A DNA stretch of 64,000 bases from Pseudisothecium myosuroides (taxonomy: Eukaryota; Streptophyta; Bryopsida; Hypnales; Lembophyllaceae): the NCBI GenBank assembly GCA_951799445.1, contig OX637292.1, positions 22,013,296-22,077,295 of the forward strand, in the 5' to 3' direction. The notes below the pieces were generated by a model. The model did no database searches and was not told where the DNA came from. It saw only the letters and a program-made list of their open reading frames with translations. Below are positions 59,313-64,000 of the stretch, in pieces. The translations under genes and the position numbers were made by a program. Numbering within the stretch: position 1 is the stretch's first letter; every line of letters begins with the position of its first letter.

Positions 59313-62079
59313 CAAAACTAAGCTGATTTATCACGTTCCTAGGTGTGACTAGTTTACCAAAGTCGCACTGCTTGTAAAGATTTATTACTGCATTGCACAG
59401 TTTTTTAAGGTGACACTAATTTTGCAGTGACACTAACTTACGATAAATTAGTGTAGCTGGAACCTAGGTAAAATATTGATAAATGACATGACGAAGGAAC
59501 TTCAGAACTAAAACTACCATCGGTGGGTACTTCACTGCCGTGAGTGAGTTGGCTCAATGTAAGTTAATATCCAACCACCCAAAGTACGGTAGTGTTGTTT
59601 TTGAAACTCCTTCGGACAGTTTTTCAACCCTAGGCTATATTGTCGAAAAATGCCTCAACAAGATATCTCATTTTCTTGACTCTTCTAGACTTCAAATGTC
59701 AGAAACAGTGTCAACAGTGATGACGCTACCGTTATGTCAAAAAAGTGTCAAAAACAACATCAGTGTTTTGATACAGTTCAGCACAAGTATCGCCAATAGA
59801 AATGCAAAATCAATATGAGATCAAATCGTTCACAAGGACAGCGGTATTGAACCCCTAAATGCCCGAGGCACCAAATTTTGGTGTCCACAAAACTTTGAAG
59901 TTAAATACACCTAACCAAGTTGCTATTTTTAGTAATTTATATTTAAAAAAAATTCTTTTTGAAGTCTAGTTTTAGCGTCAAAAGTCCAATTTTGAAAATG
60001 ATGGATTATGATTTTTCTATTCAAGATTTTGTGCAAGGGTACCCATTGCAATCTTGACTTTCTATAGTGTTGATGGCTCTTGGAAATGAGACTCAAATAT
60101 ACTAGATCTTGGAGGAAAAAACACATTAGAAATTCATTTAAAAAAAATGCAAAGTAGATTTTGAGAAGGCGTAAATTGATTGGAGTTATGCATGTCAAGT
60201 CCTTTAACCTCATATTTTTTTGTTAATCAATTTTCTAGATTTGGCATGTGAAAAGAGTACTGAAAGACTTCAAATCTCTTTCGCAGTTTTAACACCCTCA
60301 TGTTCAAACATTATAGTCTTTCAATTCATAAGTGATATTATTGTGTTTTCTTTTTCTATGTGACTTCTAACATGTCTAGTTTGAATTTGTACGGTTACAT
60401 TTGTTAAAAGATTGATACAATAAAATGATCTAACTGTATAGATATGCTCTATGGATCATATTTTACAATTAATGATTGAGAGTCATCATTAAATTATTAT
60501 TCTAAATTACATTTTATAAAACATCTTCACAATTTTGAAAAATGAAGACTACTTTAGGTCCTTAAGGGGTGAAGCAAATTATTAACGCAGTACTAAGTTA
60601 AGAAAAATGATTTCCACATTGACCAATTTGTCCTTGTGGAATTAAGAAAAAGGAAAGGAAAAGAAAAACTAAAGTGTGCGTAACCATTATGGACCTTCAA
60701 TCCAATTTCATCCATCCCAAACCTTACATTAGTCTCCAAGTGCCCAAGCCTTTCTACAAAAAAAGAGCATGGCATATAGTTATCCCCAATGAAGCAAACT
60801 ATTTTTTTTTCAAAATCTAATTGTATAGATGTTTAAAGAACTTATTTATTAGCATGCATACCAATTTTGAGTGTGAAGTTGCATAGGAGTTGTGAGATTA
60901 TAACAAGAAAAATGTAAATATTCTATTTTAGTATGATGCCCCTCCCCACAATGTTTGAGAATATTGCATATAAGATTTTTTTGGAATTGGAGGTGACATG
61001 AACAACTAGAAATTGTATTAGCACACAAAAATGCACTTACAAAAACCTCAAGTTTAAATGAAGAGCTATCAAATTCATTACAATCCACCTTGCAATTGTT
61101 GAAATGCAATTTTTTTTATAAGTAGAAATTGCAAATAACTCCAAATCAACCCTTGCATGTTTAAATTTTCAACAGTGAAAATCATGAAAACACTTTACTC
61201 TTTCCATTGGGACCATTTTAAAAGCAAATGGTTAAATATAATTTGTAGATTTGCAGCATCTTCCATTACAGATTATAGAAGCAGATTTCAATTAGAAATG
61301 ATGGAGTTATTGATCATCGATTTCATTATCTAAAATTCTACGTACAAATTATTATTGTATGAACATACCTCAACAAAGAAGACTTATGATTACAATATTA
61401 ACTATACATTTTCAAACTACCCTAATCACATATTGATGTAAGAGGACTCTAAACCAAGTTAGAATGCTTACATCTAGAGGCCAAGCCAATTTGTTATATA
61501 AGAGGCCCGAAATTCTTACTTGTGACCAAATAGAAGGATGAAATTTGGGCAATCAGACTCAAGGGGAATGGCCCGGCCTCTAGGTGTAAAGCATCCCTAA
61601 TTAGGGGTGCAATGATCAAAGAGCATACACAACCTACCAACCCCAATGTCTATTATGGATGATGACAAACGGTACTTCAACGTGATGTATTGTCCAAGTA
61701 ACTTTGTCAAAAAAAAGAAATGAATATTTACAAATGACCTTCAATTAGAACGAATTTGGTGAAATTGAAGTGAGCAATGTCTTTGTATACATAGAGAGAT
61801 TTAAGCAATAAAATATGCAAAAATTCAAAATTGGATTAGGGCATTAAAATGGTTAAATCTTATATAGAAGTGTCTATATTTTGAGAAGTGTTTTTTGGGG
61901 GCAAACTCGTGATTAACCTTCAATATTGTCAAATTTTGAAGTAGTCCTCCACCTTTAGGATTTGAATGACAATTTATTACAATTCAAAGGCTCCAAAGCT
62001 ATAATTTTCCCTTGTAGCAGGAATAGTTTGGATAGTAGAACTATCCCCAATAGCCAGGCTCTTCATTCACAATGGTCAT
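59313..62079. other. Intergenic DNA with two old elements
   Basis: Bases about 59847-60573 have decayed CCCCTAAATGCCC and, inverted, CCCCTTAAGGACC ends with damaged TTAA-like flanks, probably an old relative of family C. Bases about 61459-61604 have inverse ends ('gcttacatctagaggcc' against 'ggcctctaggtgtaaagc') next to TTA/TAA, PIF-like in style. No gene was recognised. Confidence 0.45.
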
Positions 62080-62082
62080 GGG

Positions 62083-62600
62083 GTAGGCACCTCTAAATTT
62101 GCCACTGACCCTAAACTGAACTCTTCACTCTATTTACATCTTCAAAATCAATTATGTACCTATGTGGAAGATACTATTTTAGAACTAAACCTTTTTCCCT
62201 TCATAACTTTTGAATGCTATATCCAAATGTCACGTTCTTGGTGTGTTAGAACCTACTTTCAAGTGCCAATAATAAAATATGAAAATTTGATCAGTTTAAT
62301 TATAGTAATTAGGCACAAAAGCAAAAAGTGGCAGTTTTGGGATAAGGTATCCCCCAAATGTGCCACTAACCCTGATTCGCCATCTATACTCTGTGTACAT
62401 CTCCAAAATCAATCATTTACCTATGTGGAAAAAACCATTTTAGAACCAAACTTTGTTCCTTAGTAACTTTTGCATACAATATCCGAATGTCGCGTTCTTG
62501 GAACCTTCTTTCACTTGCCAACAAGAAATTATGAAGATTTGACCAGTCTAATAATAGGAAATAGGCACAACAGAAGCAAAAGTGGCGGTTCTGGGGTACC
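62083..62600 (+). repeat. Direct dimer of family D (about 258-bp unit)
   Basis: Two head-to-tail units share 'gccactgaccctaa' or 'gccactaaccctga', 'cttcaaaatcaat', 'acctatgtgga', 'ttttagaac.aaac', 'gaccagtctaat' and '.aaaagtggc.gtt'. The second copy contains the site ('cttagtaactttt', about 62459) equivalent to the TTAA insertion point of the MITE at 18720. Confidence 0.7.
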
Positions 62601-62604
62601 CACC

Positions 62605-64000
62605 TCACAACCAGATTTAGTCTTCTTTTCTCTCTGTAGCAGGCTTCCTTATGGGATAATAATAGCAACCTTCCTCAGATGCTCTTATTCCGGCCATTTT
62701 AGGTGTAGTGAAGTTGCTTCTTTGGAGCTTTGGTTGTGGCAGGGCAGGCACCTTCCATTCCATCGCAGTACGTTTCTTTGGTGTGCAACGCTCGGTGAGC
62801 AGTGGCGCTGCGGAAATGCTGCCTCAGGTGAGAGAAAGTTCGTTGATTTCTTTTGTTTGCCGATCGAGCTTCATTCACAAGCCTTGGATTACACTGAAAT
62901 GGAATCCGGCTCCAAAATTTCTCTAATATTTGGAATTTCAAGCGAAGGATTTAGGTTTATCATCTGGATGATGAGCTACCTGAACTGTCTGAATTTCTGC
63001 TGGATATTGCTCTGGTCTTGTTCTTCTTTGTTGATAGATTGCACTCTTGGTTACTATCTAGTCATACGTTTTGTCCTCCGCTTCTTCCGTTCTCGTTAGG
63101 CGTCCACCACTGATTATGAGCAGTAAGGTTCGAATGAGGGTTTGTAATGACTAGTTTTGCAGTTCTGTCTGGTCACTTTCAATTTCCTATGTCTTGAGCT
63201 GTAAAAACGTTGTTGAGTCTTTCAAATTGACAGTAAGCTAGATATTAGCGAGAACTTTCTGAAACGCCGATCGTAACTATGCCACCACTTCGATTTCTGT
63301 CGATGTCTGGTGCATATCAAACTCGGGTGACATCTTATTAACTTCAGAAGGACGAAGGATTCATTGTTTCAAATTGGCGAATTCGATTGGTCATATTTTG
63401 AAAAACAAAATTCAGACGGGCTAAATTTCGTATCACCAGAATCGGTGGAGAGCAGTATATTGTTCAAGATTGAATTAACATTGGACAAAAGAGAGGTTCC
63501 ATATAGTCTACTCAAAAACTGCTACTCAAACGTGACGTGCAGTTTTGCTCATTCGGGGGGGTAATAGACATGTTTAGGTCTGAGATTTCGTAGCGAGTTC
63601 TCTTTGCTTATGTGCTTTTGTTGCTTTTAATGGATGTTTCAATTAATGCAACATTGAGTGTGCATGGAAAAATTTGGGAAAGGTAGGGTTTCGATAGAGT
63701 AATTAAGCATTTTGTTCCTGTGTTTGAACTCATACTGCTACTTTGCTTGTGCACTAGCACTTTTCTTACATCTCCAGATACCATCTTTCTCTCAAACACT
63801 TGTGCGCTGTGCTGAACAGATGTGAAGAAAGTGCTAATTGAACGAATTCTTTGATGAGGTTGTCCAAGCCAAGAAGAAGCTCCTGGACTGCCCTGACTGC
63901 TGGAACATTTTGAGCCTGCGTATTTAAAATTATTGCTGGAGGTATGATGACTACCAGTGTGAATCCTTTGGGTTTGTAAATTGGTCGACCTGCCCTGTTA
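62605..64000 (+). other. Possible 5' part of a gene running off the window
   Basis: GC content rises at 62640-63110, with a CTCAGGTGAGAG donor-like site near 62824 and an ATG at about 62898 (atggaatccggctcc). Further open stretches occur near 63360-63560 and 63840-63930 (AKKKLLDCPDCWNILSLR). No domain was recognised and no complete gene model can be built inside the window. Confidence 0.2.

Overview
This window looks like AT-rich, gene-poor nuclear DNA of a land plant. The evidence is spliced genes with GT-AG introns, a plant-type Rab geranylgeranyltransferase beta subunit with a telo-box upstream, and many short non-autonomous transposons of plant-typical superfamilies. I cannot name the species. 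The low gene density and divergent proteins would fit a bryophyte, lycophyte or fern, but that is inference.

Four protein genes can be supported. (1) About 2.1-4.1 kb, minus strand: a three-exon gene for a 530-residue protein with an N-terminal membrane segment and WD-repeat-like strands. (2) 26.1-30.6 kb, minus strand: a nine-exon gene for the Rab geranylgeranyltransferase beta subunit (319 residues), rebuilt exon by exon with all phases consistent and the zinc ligands present. (3) 46.9-47.6 kb, plus strand: a two-exon, 180-residue ARF-family GTPase, divergent but with all nucleotide-binding motifs. (4) 53.5-55.8 kb, minus strand: a single-exon 764/776-residue protein with a long helical N-terminal half and a C-terminal kinase fold that has lost the catalytic Asp and the metal-binding Asn (a pseudokinase). 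A few further exon-like pieces (about 1.5 kb, 25.0-25.3 kb, 62.6-64 kb) remain unassigned. The genes do not form a shared pathway; RabGGTase and ARF both serve membrane traffic, but their proximity is probably chance.

The rest is a transposon graveyard readable at base level. It holds TTAA-flanked (piggyBac-type) MITEs of several families, including a pair about 99% identical at 30.8 and 58.6 kb; large TA-flanked foldback elements (Tc1/mariner-type) at 10.3 and 57.3 kb; three hAT-like MITEs with 8-bp duplications; one PIF/Harbinger-like, one CACTA-like and one Mutator-like MITE; and tiny 5'-truncated LINE tails. Several are nested, and two insertions can be confirmed from related empty sites elsewhere in the window.

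Other structure: an eight-unit array of palindromic repeats at 43.2-44.3 kb, a 185-bp tandem repeat at 34.7-35.2 kb, a 185-bp minisatellite inside intron 1 of the Rab transferase gene, a direct dimer at 62.1-62.6 kb, and two short near-perfect hairpins at 51.7 and 52.3 kb that could give small RNAs. No CRISPR array, rRNA gene or confident tRNA gene was seen, and no transposase or reverse-transcriptase ORF is present.
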